This document shows positions 27,826 through 38,880 of a stretch of DNA of 64,000 nt, piece by piece; the first letter of the stretch is position 1, and every line of letters begins with the position of its first letter. Made by a program: the position numbers and the translations under genes. Under the pieces are notes generated by a model. It did no database searches and was not told the DNA's origin. It saw only the letters and a list, made by a program, of their open reading frames with translations. The DNA is from Tragulus kanchil (Eukaryota > Chordata > Mammalia > Artiodactyla > Tragulidae): contig JAIOJX010000025.1 of the NCBI GenBank assembly GCA_022376925.1, positions 188,542,801 through 188,606,800 on the forward strand, read 5' to 3'.

Positions 27826-30800
27826 GCTGGGGGCTCCTAGGGGCTGGGAGGAGGGGCAGCTGAGCCTTTCTTAAATCACGAAGAACACGGCTCACTTCCG
27901 ATGTTTGTAAGATGTCCTTCGGATCGTCCCGGAAGGGAGGGAGCGCATTCACAAAGTGCCCTTGGTCCTCTGAATGCACCCCCTCCGATGGCTCTGTGCT
28001 CCACGGTCTGCAGGGGCCACAGCGGGCACCACGCCTCCCAAGCCCGGAGGCTCCTTTCCCTGTGAGCGGAGCTGTTTAGAGGACTCCTGGTGGGCAGACC
28101 CCCTGCAGAGGTGCAGGGCAGGGCGGTAGAGGTCCCCAGGTGAGCAGACCCAGTCAGCAGCCCCCAGGGAGGAGTGGGCCCCGAGGCGGAGGGCAGTTCC
28201 TTTGCTGATGGGCCGGCTTGACCCCCAGCACAGCCAGACGCAACCTGACCTCTGGACGGCAGCAGGACGGCACCGCGGAGGGGGGTCAGCGCACTGAGTG
28301 GGGCCGCTGCTGTGAGGCCGGGGCCCAGCCGGGCTGTGCTGGTGATTTTCCTACCAGTGGCTCTGGCCTCCGGCCAGGTGAGCAGGCGCTGACCCACATT
28401 TCCACTGAGCCCGGTGGAAAGCAGGCCACCACGCGGCTGGAGCCGGGGCGTCCGGCCGCAAGCCTGTGGGTTCAGAGTTTCCAGGCTGGGAAGTGGGTCC
28501 CGATGGGGAGGGAGGCCTCGCCGGGCTGGGGGCGGCAGCGGGGTGCTGCCTGGGCAGAGCTGGTGCTCCTTCTGGTCTCCCCACCACCCGGCCACCCTCC
28601 CCACCGGGGCTGGTCTGGGAGCCTGCCCCGTGGGATTGGCTCCTGGGGTGCGGCCCACAAGTCCGCAAACAGTCCCTCAGCTGGGGCCTTTTGGTAGAAC
28701 CTGTCACCCGTGCCAGACAGATCAGGACTGGACACCACACCGCAGACCCCAGATGGGGCCATTCACAATCTTGGGGGAGGGGGGCAGGAGGCCGGGGGTG
28801 GCTTGGGGAAGGGTCTTTGTTTTCTGGTAGTCCTGCCGCCGTGCTCAAAGCCACATGGGTCCCGCTGTCCCTGGCCCCGGATGCCTGAGGAGGCTGTGTG
28901 GACACCCCGACCCACTGTGCTCAGGACCACAGCGTGTGAGGCCGGCAAGGATGACGCAGCCTCGCTGAGCAGACCCAGGGCCAGGCTGGGCTGGCACGCG
29001 CTCTGGGAGGGGGGCCGGGTCCCTGAGCTGCAGGTGGCCCCTCCCCACTGGACAGACAGGGGGACATAGCTCAGGACGGCCACCCCAGCAGAGTGACAAG
29101 GAACGGGGGGCATGGGGCTGGTGGAGCATGGGGAGCAGGGCAGGCCTGGGCCTCCCAAGCACGTGTGTCCTCCAAAACAGCTGCAGGCCAGCCTGGGACT
29201 CAGGCTGCCATGCGGAGCGCCCGGGGATGTGTGAGGGGTGTGGACGCGCGTGTGCACCCTGGACCCTGGCGTGATGGGAGGGGAGCTCCCGGCAGCCCCG
29301 GACCCATCAGACCCGATGGCCTGTGACCCAGATTCTCTACCCAGGCTCCTCGGCCAGCCGGGCCGGCTCTGCTCCCGGTAAGAGTGCAGCCTGAGGGTTC
29401 GGACCTGGCTGTCGTGCCCGGTCTGCCCCTCCCCCGGGCTTCACTCTCCCAGTCGATGGGATCCGTGGGCGGCGTGGCCTCTGAGCGCCTGCTGGACAGG
29501 GTGGGGCTGCAGCACAGGGCGCAACGAGGCCACGAGTCCGGGCCGAGGCCACTGGGAGGCAGAGACGCCCGCCTTCAGCAGGACAGTCTGTGCCGACCTC
29601 CCCACCCCCAACCTCGCCTGCGAGTCCCGTGAAAGGCCAGAGGAGCGGCTAGGCGCGGATGGAGGTGCTCTCTGCCCCAGGACCCCTGTTTTGCCCGAGG
29701 GCATCCTCTCCTGGGAGCAGGCCCCTTCTGCTGGGAGCACTCCCTCTGCTGGCTCTCCCCAAGTCGCCCCCTACCCACCTTGTGTCCCTTGGGAACGGTG
29801 CTCCCTGAGCCCATCGGAGCTCAGTCTCAGGGTTCAGATACAGCCAACAGCTCCGCGGCCCTGTGGAGCACAAGAGGAAATAAAAGGGGAGGAAGAAATG
29901 TGAGAATTAAAGTGTAAATCCCCAGATCTCTAACCGCTCCCGGGGATCCACAGCCAGCCTGGCCACCAGGGAGTCACCGAGCCAGGGCTTGGATGGAGCG
30001 CCCTACCCTCATGGCCGCTGGGCCGGCCTGTGGGGTCGTGAGGGTGGGGTCGTCTTGGTGGGGCAGCATGGGGAGAAGTCGGAGGGGCTGAAGGACCTCG
30101 GGGGGTGGTCACATCCCACACTCTGCAGAGGCGGAGGTGACTGCCCAGAGGTCCCTCGGCCCAGCCGACCCCAGGCGCTAAGCAGCCACCGCCCTGTGAG
30201 AGCTCGGCAGCCTTGTTGCCGAGCGCCCAGGCCCGCAGGTGGGAGCTGCTGCCCCGGGCCCCTCCACCTCCACCTGCCTGGGTCCAAACCCCACCTGGGC
30301 TGTCTGAGGGGATCCCACATAAGGGGTGGCTGTCTCCTCTGGGCTGTGCACGTGGCAACGCCGTCCCGTCTCCACTCCAGCCAGCACTGCCCCGACCCCA
30401 GCCTTCCCTGTGGATCTCAGAGCCCTTCCGGGGGCCCAGCTCTGCTGGACAGGGCCCCAGAGGGAAGCGCAGGATGCAGCACACAGCCCAGGACGAGGCC
30501 CTCGGGGTCAGTGTCTGGGGAGAGACCCCGCTGGGTCCTTCCTGCGTGCAAGCCCTTCCGTGCCGTCTGTCTGCGCTCACCGCGAGAGCTGGAGGCGACA
30601 GGAAGGCACAGCCTTAGCCGCCCACGTGCCTCTGGGGGAGCTGGAAGGGGCTGAGGGACGCTCACATCCAGGGACCCCACACTGCACCCTTGGCGTGGGC
30701 TGGGCATGGAGGGGTGCGGAGTGAGGTCTCCGCCCCAGCCCTTGGGTGAACTGCCTACCAGCCTTTCCCTGGCTCTCTGACCATCCGCTCCGTGGCTGCT

Positions 30801-32034
30801 CTGAAAGCCCCGTCCTGCGTGCCGGGTGGCTAGGGGCACAGCCGCTGGCTATGTGGAGCTGCCCTTGGAGCCCATCTCTGATGGGTGGGCTGCACTGGGA
30901 CTGGGGGCTGCAGAGGAACCCGGGGCACTGGAGCCCCGCTGCACACCAAGCTTTGGCCCCTGGGTGAGGTGGCCCAGGAGCTGGCCTGTCTGCGGAGCCC
31001 GAGACGCCTGAGCTGCAGCGAAGGCTCAAGGGCAGCCCAGATATCCCCTGATGTCCACCCGTCCTCCAGCCCCACACCTTCTAGAGCCACACCACTCTCC
31101 GTGAGAGGTGGGGTCTGCTGCTCTCCCCGTGCCTGGGAAGGGTGGCTGCATGACTCTTGAGGGCAGCTGCAGTCAGCCACGCAGCCTCCTGGCTCCCGCT
31201 CTCAGGACGCCTGCCCGGAACCGGGAGGCAAGCGCAGGCTGTTCAGAGGCCGGTGCAAGTCTCCAGGCCCCGTCGATGTCCCGGCCCACAAAACCTCTGC
31301 AGTGAGTGAAGGGACCTCTAGGTGACTCCAGCCATGGCCTTCCAGCCACCCAGGGACACCAATAGGAGCAGGACCGGTTGCCCACTGAGCCCTGTCCGTG
31401 TGCAGGTTTATGGGCGAAGCAGACAATGTGGTGATTTCCAGGCACCAAATCCCAAGTCGGGGGTCCTGCACCAGCCAGTGATCAGAGCAGACCCCACATG
31501 AAGCCCCGAGTGCTGCCTGCCAGCCGCTGTGGCTCCTTCTGGGCCCTCTGGGGCCGGAGTGGTCCCTGCAGCCTTGGGGCTCTGAGCGCTCCCTGGGCCC
31601 AAGAAGACTTCCTGCCAGGAATCCAAAGCCCCAGGCTGGGCGTCTTCCAAAACACCCTGCAGGCAAGTGTGTGGGCCATCAGGCCTCCCCCAGACGGGTG
31701 GCCCATGGGTCTGTTGGGTTCTTTCTCCTGGGAGCCCACGTGGCTCCCCATCCTCTGTCCCCAAGACGTTCAGATTCTCGGTTATTCCTGCTGGCGGGGC
31801 TGTGTGACCTGCAGACCCAGGGCTTCCTACACTGAAGGGGCACTTTCTTCCACTGTGTCTTGCAGACAAACTTCCCCGTGTCTTATTCTCTCTGGAAGTA
31901 CCAGCAGTGTACGGTGAGCGCGTGGGCCTGTGTCCCTCCCTCCGTCTTCTCTCCTCTGCGTCTTGAAGACCAGGCCCCGCCCTCTGACGCGTCCAGCGCT
32001 GAGCACTGTGTCTGGCACATGGGAGTCCCCGACT
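27826..32034. other. Intergenic, no gene recognised
   Basis: 4.2 kb of mostly GC-rich unique sequence, and one of the longer stretches free of tandem duplication. No recognisable exon, RNA gene or clear repeat was found. It may hold alternative 5' exons or regulatory DNA of SPON2, but nothing in the sequence proves this. Confidence 0.45.
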
Positions 32035-32924
32035 GTTTGGACTGTCTTTTCTTCTTGAAGGTATCCTTTGAAGCACAAAAGCTTTTTATTTTGATGAAGT
32101 ACAATTTAACTATTTTTCCTTTAGTTATTTTACGTCAGGTGTCAAATCTAAGAAATCACTGCCTAAATCCACGGTCACAAAATCTACACCTGAGACTCTT
32201 TATAGAGTTCTATAGCTTTAGCTTTTGTGTTCGCGTCTTTGATCTGTTTTGACCTAATCTTTGTACTGGATGTGAGGTGGAAGCAAGTTCTGTCTGCTGC
32301 ATATGGACCTCCATTTGTCTGGGCACATCTGTGGATGTGTTATTCTTTCTTCTAGTCGTATTTTCGAACCCTTGTCAAACATCAGTGGTCCAAAATGTGA
32401 GAGTTCGTTTCTAAGCTATTAATCATGCTCCATTCGTTTCTATGTCTAGTCTTTTGGTATTTCCACACTGACTTGATTCCTGTAGCTTTGTAGTATTTTT
32501 TTTTGAAATTGGGAACGGTGAGTTCTCTCACTTACTGCCCCTTTTATAAGGTTATTTTGCTTATCTGGGGCCCTTGCAATTTCATATGAGTTTCAGGATC
32601 AGCCTTTCCATTTCCGGAGGGAACAAAAGTAGTTGGAATTTTGACAGGGGTTGTAGTGAATCTGTAGGTCACTTTGGGAGTCTCTTCATCTTAACAACAC
32701 TGACTCTCCCAACCGATGAGCTCGTCTTTCCACTTATTTGCGTCCTTTTGAATTCCCAGCAGTGTTCTGTGGTCTTCACTGTACAACGTGTCCACTTCTT
32801 TGCTTAAAATTATTCCTAAGTATTTTATCTGTCTTTGATACTATTGTGAATGGAACTGTTTTCTTAATTTTACTTTCAGCTTGCTCACCGCTCGTGTACG
32901 GAAACACAGCTGACTCTCGTGTGT

Positions 32925-33190
32925 TACTGTTGCTCAGATGCTCAGTCATGTCAGACTCTGCAGCCCCAGGGACGGAGCGCAGCTGGCCTCCCTGTCCTCC
33001 ACCGTCTCCCAGGGCTGGCTCTAACTCATGTCCATTGAGTCAGCGACGCCGTCCGACCATCCTGACCTCTGCTGTCCCCTTCTCCCCCTGCTTTCACTCT
33101 TCCCCAGCATCAGGGTCTTTTCTAACGAGTTGGCTTTTCGCATCAGCTGCCAAAGTATTGGAGCTTCAGCTTCAACGCATTTTTTAATTC
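32925..33190 (+). mobile_element. ART2/Bov-A-type SINE, truncated
   Basis: GCTCAGTCATGTCAGACTCT, CATGTCCATTGAGTCAGCGA and CCAAAGTATTGGAGCTTCAG are hallmarks of the ruminant ART2 family. It ends in a T tract, has lost its 3' half, and is inserted in L1. Confidence 0.85.
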
Positions 33191-33216
33191 CCAAAATGTC
33201 TTCTTATGAGTGACTT

Positions 33217-33397
33217 TGAATTTTTTATTTCTTTGGCTGTGCTGGGTCTTAGCTGTGGCACGTGTAATCTTCAGTCTTCATTGTGGGAGGCAGGATCTTC
33301 TGGTTGCAGCGTGTGGGATCTAGTTCCCTGCCCGGGGTTTGAACCTGGGTCCAGCATTGGGAGTGCAGAGTCTTAGCACCCCAGCCACCAGGGAAGT
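33217..33397 (-). mobile_element. tRNA-derived SINE, CHR type
   Basis: TTTGGCTGTGCTGGGTCTTA at the left and CCCAGCCACCAGGGAAG at the right give - orientation. The middle shows the usual GTTTGAACCTGGGTCC B-box region. Confidence 0.85.
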
Positions 33398-33690
33398 GGT
33401 TTTTGTGTTTCATTTGATTTTGGTTTTTTATTTTTAATTTTGTTTGGTTATTGGTTTTTAATTTCATTCCATTGTGGTAATAGAGCATATGTCGTAGGAT
33501 GTCAATAACTTTTAAGTGTATATATCTTTATTTGGAAATGGGATTTCCATCCTTTTAAGGTTTGGGAGACGGTTTGCTGTGTGGGCTACTGCAGCTGGCT
33601 TCCCGTGCTGGAGAGCACTGCTGTGGGGTCGAGGTTCTCAGACACTGCCGGACCCGGGATGTCTGCAGCGCTGCTCACAGGCCCTGCTGG

Positions 33691-34040
33691 CTTTTTAAAA
33701 AATTATTTATTTATCCATTCTTGGCTGTTCCGGGTTTTCCCTGCGGCTGCAGGCTCCCCTCTGGTTGCAGGGAGTGGGGCTGCTCTCTAGTGGAGGCGAG
33801 CAGGCTTCTTGGTGCAAAGGCTCCTCTCGTGGCGCTCGGGCTCCAGGGCTCACGGGCGTCAGTCGTCGCGGCCTGTGGGCTCCATAGTTGTGGCTCCGAG
33901 GCTCTAGAGCCCAGGCTCCACAGTTGTGGCTTACGAGCTTCGTTGCTCCACAGCATGTGGGCTCTTCCTGGATCAGGGATCGAACTGTGTCTCCTGCACT
34001 GGCAGGCGAGCTCTTCACCACTGAGCCACCAGGGAAGCCC
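33691..34040 (-). mobile_element. CHR-type SINE, near full length
   Basis: A T/A-rich left end is followed by repeated AGTTGTGGCT-type blocks, ATCAGGGATCGAACTGTGTC (B-box region) and CACTGAGCCACCAGGGAAGC. It is about 350 bases, in - orientation, inserted in antisense L1. Confidence 0.9.
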
Positions 34041-34394
34041 CGCTGTTGGCCTTTGATCCGCTGACTTGTTCTTTATCCATCCTTGAAAACAGGCTGTTGA
34101 GGCTGGAAGTCTCCAGTGACCGCTGTTGAATTGTCCGTGTCACCCTTCATTTGTCTGTGTGTGCTTCATGCAGTTCTGGACTCTACTGTGAGTGTGTATA
34201 CGTTTACACCAGTTATATCTTCTTGATGGAGGTACCCGCTCTCCTTGTGAAACATCCTTCTCTGTCTCTAGCACCAATGCTGCCCTGGCGCCTGCTTTTC
34301 TCATTGGTGGAGTTGCTCCCCCTCTGTCGTATTTGCCACTTGGTTTACCTGGTTCCATCCTTTGCTTCCACCTGTTAGGGTCTTTGATGAGGCA

Positions 34395-34894
34395 TTGGTC
34401 TTTTGCCGTTCAGTTGTTAAGTCGTGTCCCGCTCTCTGCGACCCCCTGGACTGTAGGGCGCTAGGATTCCTTGTCCTTCACTGTCTTCTGGAATTTGGTC
34501 AGACTCATGTCCTTTGAGCTGGTGATGTCATCCAACCACCTCATTATCTGTTGCCCATCTTCTCCTCCTGCCCTCAGTCTGTCCCAGCACCAGGGACTTT
34601 TTCAGTGAGTCGGCTCTTCGTATCAGAGCTTCAGTGTCAGCATCAGTCCTTCCAGTGAATGCTCAGGGCTGATTTTCTTTAGGATGGACTGGTTTGATCT
34701 CCTTGCTTTCTAAGGGACTCTCAAGAGTCTTTCTCCAGCACTACAGTTTGAAAACATCGATTCTTCAGCACTCAGCTTTATTTCTGGCCCAACTCTCACA
34801 TCCGTACATGACTACTGGAAAAATCATAGCTTGGATTATACAGACGTTTGTCAGCAAAATGATGCCTCTGGTTTTTAATACACTGTCTAGGTTA
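34395..34894 (+). mobile_element. ART2-type ruminant SINE, first copy
   Basis: Close to full length (about 500 bases): TTAAGTCGTGTCCCGCTCTC, then CATGTCCTTTGAGCTGGTGA, AGGATGGACTGGTTTGATCT and ACATCCGTACATGACTACTG, ending ACTGTCTAGGTT. Typical of the Bov-A/ART2 group. Confidence 0.88.
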
Positions 34895-35366
34895 TGGAAA
34901 AGACTGTGAGACAAGTGAAATGAACCACGGACAACCACACTAAAAGCCGGTCTTCATCTAAAGAAAGTGATGTTGTTGTGTATATGGTTGGATTGGAAGG
35001 GAATCCTCTATTAGAAGCTCCTTCTAGAAAACCAAATAATTAATTCCAACAAGTTCTGCTCCCGATTAGACCAACAGAAAGCAGCATTCAATGAAAAGTA
35101 TCTGGAATTAATCAACAGAAAATGCATAATCTTCCATCAGGATAATGCAAGACTGCATGTTTCTTTGATGAGCAGGCAAAGTTGTCACAGTTTGGCTGGG
35201 AAGTTCTGATTCCCCCGCCATATCCACCAGACACTGCACCTTGGGACGGCCGTTTATTTCTCCTTACAAAATTCTCTTAATGGAAAAATTTTCCATTCCC
35301 GGAGGAGTGTAAAAGGTACCTGGAACAGTTCTCTGGTTAAAATGATAAGATGTTTGGGGAAGATGG
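34895..35366 (+). mobile_element. Mariner transposase remnant, first copy
   Basis: The + strand encodes a decayed mariner transposase catalytic domain with HQDNARLHVS near 35139. One missing A near 35178 shifts the frame before the last catalytic Asp, and the unit stops at the R9 breakpoint. The sequence is otherwise the same as the copy at 35995. Confidence 0.85.
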
Positions 35367-35493
35367 GTAAAATGGGGTGACAGTGCCCGCCTGCTTTTCT
35401 CATTGGTGGAGTTGCTCCCCCTCTGTCGTATTTGCCACTTGGTTTACCTGGTTCCATCCTTTGCTTCCACCTGTTAGGGTCTTTGATGAGGCA

Positions 35494-35994
35494 TTGGTCT
35501 TTTGCCGTTCAGTTGTTAAGTCGTGTCCCGCTCTCTGCGACCCCCTGGACTGTAGGGCGCTAGGATTCCTTGTCCTTCACTGTCTTCTGGAATTTGGTCA
35601 GACTCATGTCCTTTGAGCTGGTGATGTCATCCAACCACCTCATTATCTGTTGCCCATCTTCTCCTCCTGCCCTCAGTCTGTCCCAGCACCAGGGACTTTT
35701 TCAGTGAGTCGGCTCTTCGTATCAGAGCTTCAGTGTCAGCATCAGTCCTTCCAGTGAATGCTCAGGGCTGATTTTCTTTAGGATGGACTGGTTTGATCTC
35801 CTTGCTTTCTAAGGGACTCTCAAGAGTCTTTCTCCAGCACTACAGTTTGAAAACATCGATTCTTCAGCACTCAGCTTTATTTCTGGCCCAACTCTCACAT
35901 CCGTACATGACTACTGGAAAAAATCATAGCTTGGATTATACAGACGTTTGTCAGCAAAATGATGCCTCTGGTTTTTAATACACTGTCTAGGTTA
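35494..35994 (+). mobile_element. ART2-type ruminant SINE, second copy
   Basis: Duplicate, through R9, of 34395-34894 with one extra A (GGAAAAAATC). Not an independent insertion. Confidence 0.88.
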
Positions 35995-36793
35995 TGGAAA
36001 AGACTGTGAGACAAGTGAAATGAACCACGGACAACCACACTAAAAGCCGGTCTTCATCTAAAGAAAGTGATGTTGTTGTGTATATGGTTGGATTGGAAGG
36101 GAATCCTCTATTAGAAGCTCCTTCTAGAAAACCAAATAATTAATTCCAACAAGTTCTGCTCCCGATTAGACCAACAGAAAGCAGCATTCAATGAAAAGTA
36201 TCTGGAATTAATCAACAGAAAATGCATAATCTTCCATCAGGATAATGCAAGACTGCATGTTTCTTTGATGAGCAGGCAAAAGTTGTCACAGTTTGGCTGG
36301 GAAGTTCTGATTCACCCGCCATATCCACCAGACACTGCACCTTGGGACGGCCGTTTATTTCTCCTTACAAAATTCTCTTAATGGAAAAATTTTCCATTCC
36401 CGGAGGAGTGTAAAAGGTACCTGGAACAGTTCTCTGGTTAAAATGATAAGATGTTTGGGGAAGATGGAACAACGAGGTTCCCTGGAAAATGGCAGCCGGC
36501 ACTGGAACAAAAGCATCAGCACACGGTTCAGTGAAGCTCTCAGTGAAAATGAGAAACGGGGACTCCCTGGTGGTCCAGTGACTGAGAGTCTGCACTCCTA
36601 ATGCAGAGGGCTGGGTTCAATCCCCGGTTGGGGAATTAGATCCCACATGCCTCATCTAAAGACCCCATCTGCCACAACTAAGACTCAGTGCACCCAAATA
36701 AGTAAATAAAAGTAAACTAACAAAAAAAATAGAATGAAAAATATGTCTTTTATTGTCACCTAAAACCGAAGGAACTTTTCGGCCAGCCCAATA
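35995..36793 (+). mobile_element. Mariner DNA transposon, 3' part with terminal inverted repeat
   Basis: A single frame reads INRKCIIFHQDNARLHVS and then WEVLIHPPYPPDTAPWD. The two Asp residues, of HQDNA and of APWD, are separated by 34 residues, which is the DD34D spacing of mariner transposases. Upstream the frame has stops, so the gene is dead. The element ends with AACTTTTCGGCCAGCCCAAT at 36773-36792, the typical mariner inverted repeat, followed by TA. The 5' end is absent: the ART2 SINE abuts it. A tRNA SINE is inserted at 36557-36731. Confidence 0.9.
36557..36731 (+). mobile_element. tRNA-derived SINE nested in mariner
   Basis: GGGGACTCCCTGGTGGTCCA (A-box region) and GGGTTCAATCCCC (B-box region, 36613-36625) start the element, and an A-rich tail ends it. 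Mariner sequence continues on the far side, so the SINE is the younger insertion. Confidence 0.88.
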
Positions 36794-37624
36794 CACCTTG
36801 TCAAGCTGTTTCCTTGGGGGTTTCCCCGGGGGGTTTGCTGCTGTCGCCGGCTGTAGTTTGTTTAGTGACATTTCTGAATTAATTCTGTAAAATCAGTATT
36901 CTTTGCCATGTGGTCACTAAGCCTTGCTTCATCAGCTTAGTGCACAGTTAATGCCTGAGCAGAGAGCTTCTTAAATGCCTGCAACCAATGAGTCTCCAAG
37001 TCTTTGTTGTGGGACGCTGCAGATCTCCGTATTCCTCCCACTTTCCTTCTGGTTCGTCTCCGGTTCACCTCCAGATCATCTATCACCTCAGGTTGCTGCA
37101 AAGTTCATTCACGGCTGGCACCACTTTTAACAATCAGCCTGGGAAAGAGCTCTTCTCTCCGGGGCGGGCTCTGGATCAAGCCTGGTGCAGGCTGCCTTGC
37201 AAGCGGGGTCTTCCAGGAAACCACCAGCAGGTCAAACACCCCCGTGACCCCTGGAGGAAATCAGTCCTGAGCACTTGCGGGAACAACGGACGCTGCCTCT
37301 GAAGCTCCAGTGCTCTGGCCTCCTGACGCGAAGGGCCGATGCATCGCTGAAGACCCTGGTGCTGGGAAGACTGAGGGCAGGAGGAGAAGGGAGCGACAGA
37401 GGACGAGATGCTGCCGATTCAGGGGGTGTTGCTCGGAAAGTGCCGGCCCCACTCTCTTCTCTCCACTGGGGACCGCGGGTTATGGTTTTTACCACAAAAC
37501 CAGGTTGTCAGCTTTCAAGGCTACAGCACGAAAGGGTAGGGGACGAGTCTGGGGCAAGTTAAACACCTCACAGCTTGGAGAGGACATGGAAAAACCGTGC
37601 ACTGTTACCAGGAATGTGAATTGG
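36794..37624. other. Intergenic, no gene recognised
   Basis: Mixed-composition unique sequence between mariner and L1. No gene was seen. Confidence 0.45.
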
Positions 37625-37985
37625 TACAGCAGCTGTGGAAAACAGTGTGGCAGGTCCTCAAGACACTAAAAATAGAGCCGCCAACTACAGTTCAACAGAG
37701 AAAAAGGAAAAAGAGAACTTCATATGACTCAGCAATTCCACTGGTACCCCAAAGAATTTAAAGCAGGTCCTAAAGAGATAGCTGTACACCGATGTTCACA
37801 GCAGCGATGTTCACAATAGCCAACTGTGGAAGCAACCCCTGTCCACTGTCGGATGAATGAATGTGGTCTCCATTTAGTGGAATATTATTCAGCCATAGAA
37901 AGGAAGGAAATTCTGTGAAAGAAGCCAAACTCCAGTAGTACATTATGTGACTAGTTGTATCAAGTATAAAAAGAGACAAAAATAA
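37625..37985 (+). mobile_element. L1 3' region fragment
   Basis: GCAGCTGTGGAAAACAGTGT, GACTCAGCAATTCCACTGGT, GATGTTCACAATAGCCAACT and GTGGAATATTATTCAGCCAT follow in the order found at the end of L1 ORF2 and the 3' UTR. It carries stops and is inactive. Confidence 0.9.
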
Positions 37986-38039
37986 TGGATTCAGTTGGAA
38001 ATTGGATGGTATTCACTTTGGGGATGGTAATGACTAGAA

Positions 38040-38131
38040 GGAGAAGGAAATGGCAACCACTCTATCTGGTATTCTTGCCTGGAAAACTCCACGGACAGAG
38101 AAGCCTGGAGAACTACAGTCCAAGGGGTCTC
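38040..38131 (+). mobile_element. Bov-A-type SINE fragment
   Basis: GGAGAAGGAAATGGCAACCA and GTATTCTTGCCTGGAAAACT are the Bov-A body. A short AT dinucleotide run (38132-38149) separates it from the next SINE. Confidence 0.8.
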
Positions 38132-38149
38132 ATATATATATATACATAT

Positions 38150-38358
38150 ACCTTCCCTGATGGCTCAGTGCTAAGGAATCTGCCTGCAGTGCAGGAGACA
38201 TGGGTACCACCCCCGGGCTGGGAGGATCCTCTTGGAGAAGGGCTCGGCAGCCCGCTCCAGGATTCTTGTCTGGAGAATCCCACGGGAGGAGCCGGATGGG
38301 CTCCAGTCCACGGGGTCACATGGAGTCGGACGTGACTGAGGGACTCAGCAGCAGCAGT
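38150..38358 (+). mobile_element. Bov-tA SINE
   Basis: The tRNA-like head CCTTCCCTGATGGCTCAGTG is followed by AATCTGCCTGCAGTGCAGGA, then the Bov-A body (GGAGAATCCCACGGGAGGAG) and GTCGGACGTGACTGAGGGAC, ending in a short GCA repeat. Typical ruminant Bov-tA. Confidence 0.92.
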
Positions 38359-38539
38359 CGTTGGAAGGTTTTCTGTGTTCTTAAACGTCTGTGCCTTGAG
38401 CCAATTACTGACAACACGAATGCCTTCCATTTCTGAAAATCCACTGTGCTAGATGCAAGGGAAATGTAATTTTCTTTATGTACATTACACACTGCAGATG
38501 TTTAATTTTAAGGAAACACATACATTATAGGGACGTCAA

Positions 38540-38880
38540 AGAAAGAAGAAGGAGATTCTGACACCTGCTACAACGTGGATGAACCCGCGAGCATCATACT
38601 CAGTAAGTAAGCCAGAGACGAAAGGACAAGCCCTGGGTCGCGTCCCAGGAGACATCAGAGCGACAGAGACCAACAGCAGAACGGGTTTCCCGAGCGGGGG
38701 GAGACAGGGAGGGAGACAGGGAGGGGCTGCGGGGAAGGCTCAGGGTCTCAGATTCAGAGGACGGAAGGCTCTGGGGGACGGTGGTGACGGTCGCACCACC
38801 ACGTGGATGTACCGAACGCCACCGCGCGGTCACTGAGAACTGGCTAAGGCGGTAGGAAGCAAAATCTCACAGCTGTTTTC
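38540..38880 (+). mobile_element. Old L1 3' end, GC-shifted
   Basis: CAACGTGGATGAACCCGCGA, a G-rich stretch, GGATGTACCGAACGCCACCG and GAGAACTGGCTAAGGCGG match the course of an L1M 3' end with many A/T to G/C changes. Confidence 0.7.

Larger units (their letters stand above)
32035..34260 (-). mobile_element. L1 ORF2 remnant, antisense, broken by three SINEs
   Basis: The + strand shows the reverse complement of L1 ORF2 along its length: GTCTTTGATCTGTTTTGACC, TTGATTCCTGTAGCTTTGTA, CCCTTGCAATTTCATATGAG, TCCTAAGTATTTTATCTGTC, and further on TCATTCCATTGTGGTAATAG and GCTGTTGAATTGTCCGTGTC. It is interrupted at about 32925-33190, 33217-33397 and 33691-34040 by SINEs. Many stops and indels show that it is long inactive. 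Confidence 0.88.
34289..36466 (+). repeat. Tandem duplication R9 (units 34289-35366 and 35389-36466)
   Basis: Direct copies spaced 1099-1100 bases, each holding an ART2 SINE and part of a mariner. Base losses near the right end of the first copy (GGCAAAGTT versus GGCAAAAGTT) break its mariner frame. A 22-base filler (35367-35388) separates the units. Confidence 0.93.

Noticed and set aside
34289..36466. Two separate mariner insertions
   Set aside because: Both copies have the same ART2 SINE in front and the same decay, so they are one insertion duplicated by R9.
36557..36731. tRNA gene, from the A-box and B-box motifs
   Set aside because: It has an A-rich tail and cannot fold as a full tRNA. 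It is a tRNA-derived SINE. The same holds for the other CHR-type and Bov-tA elements.
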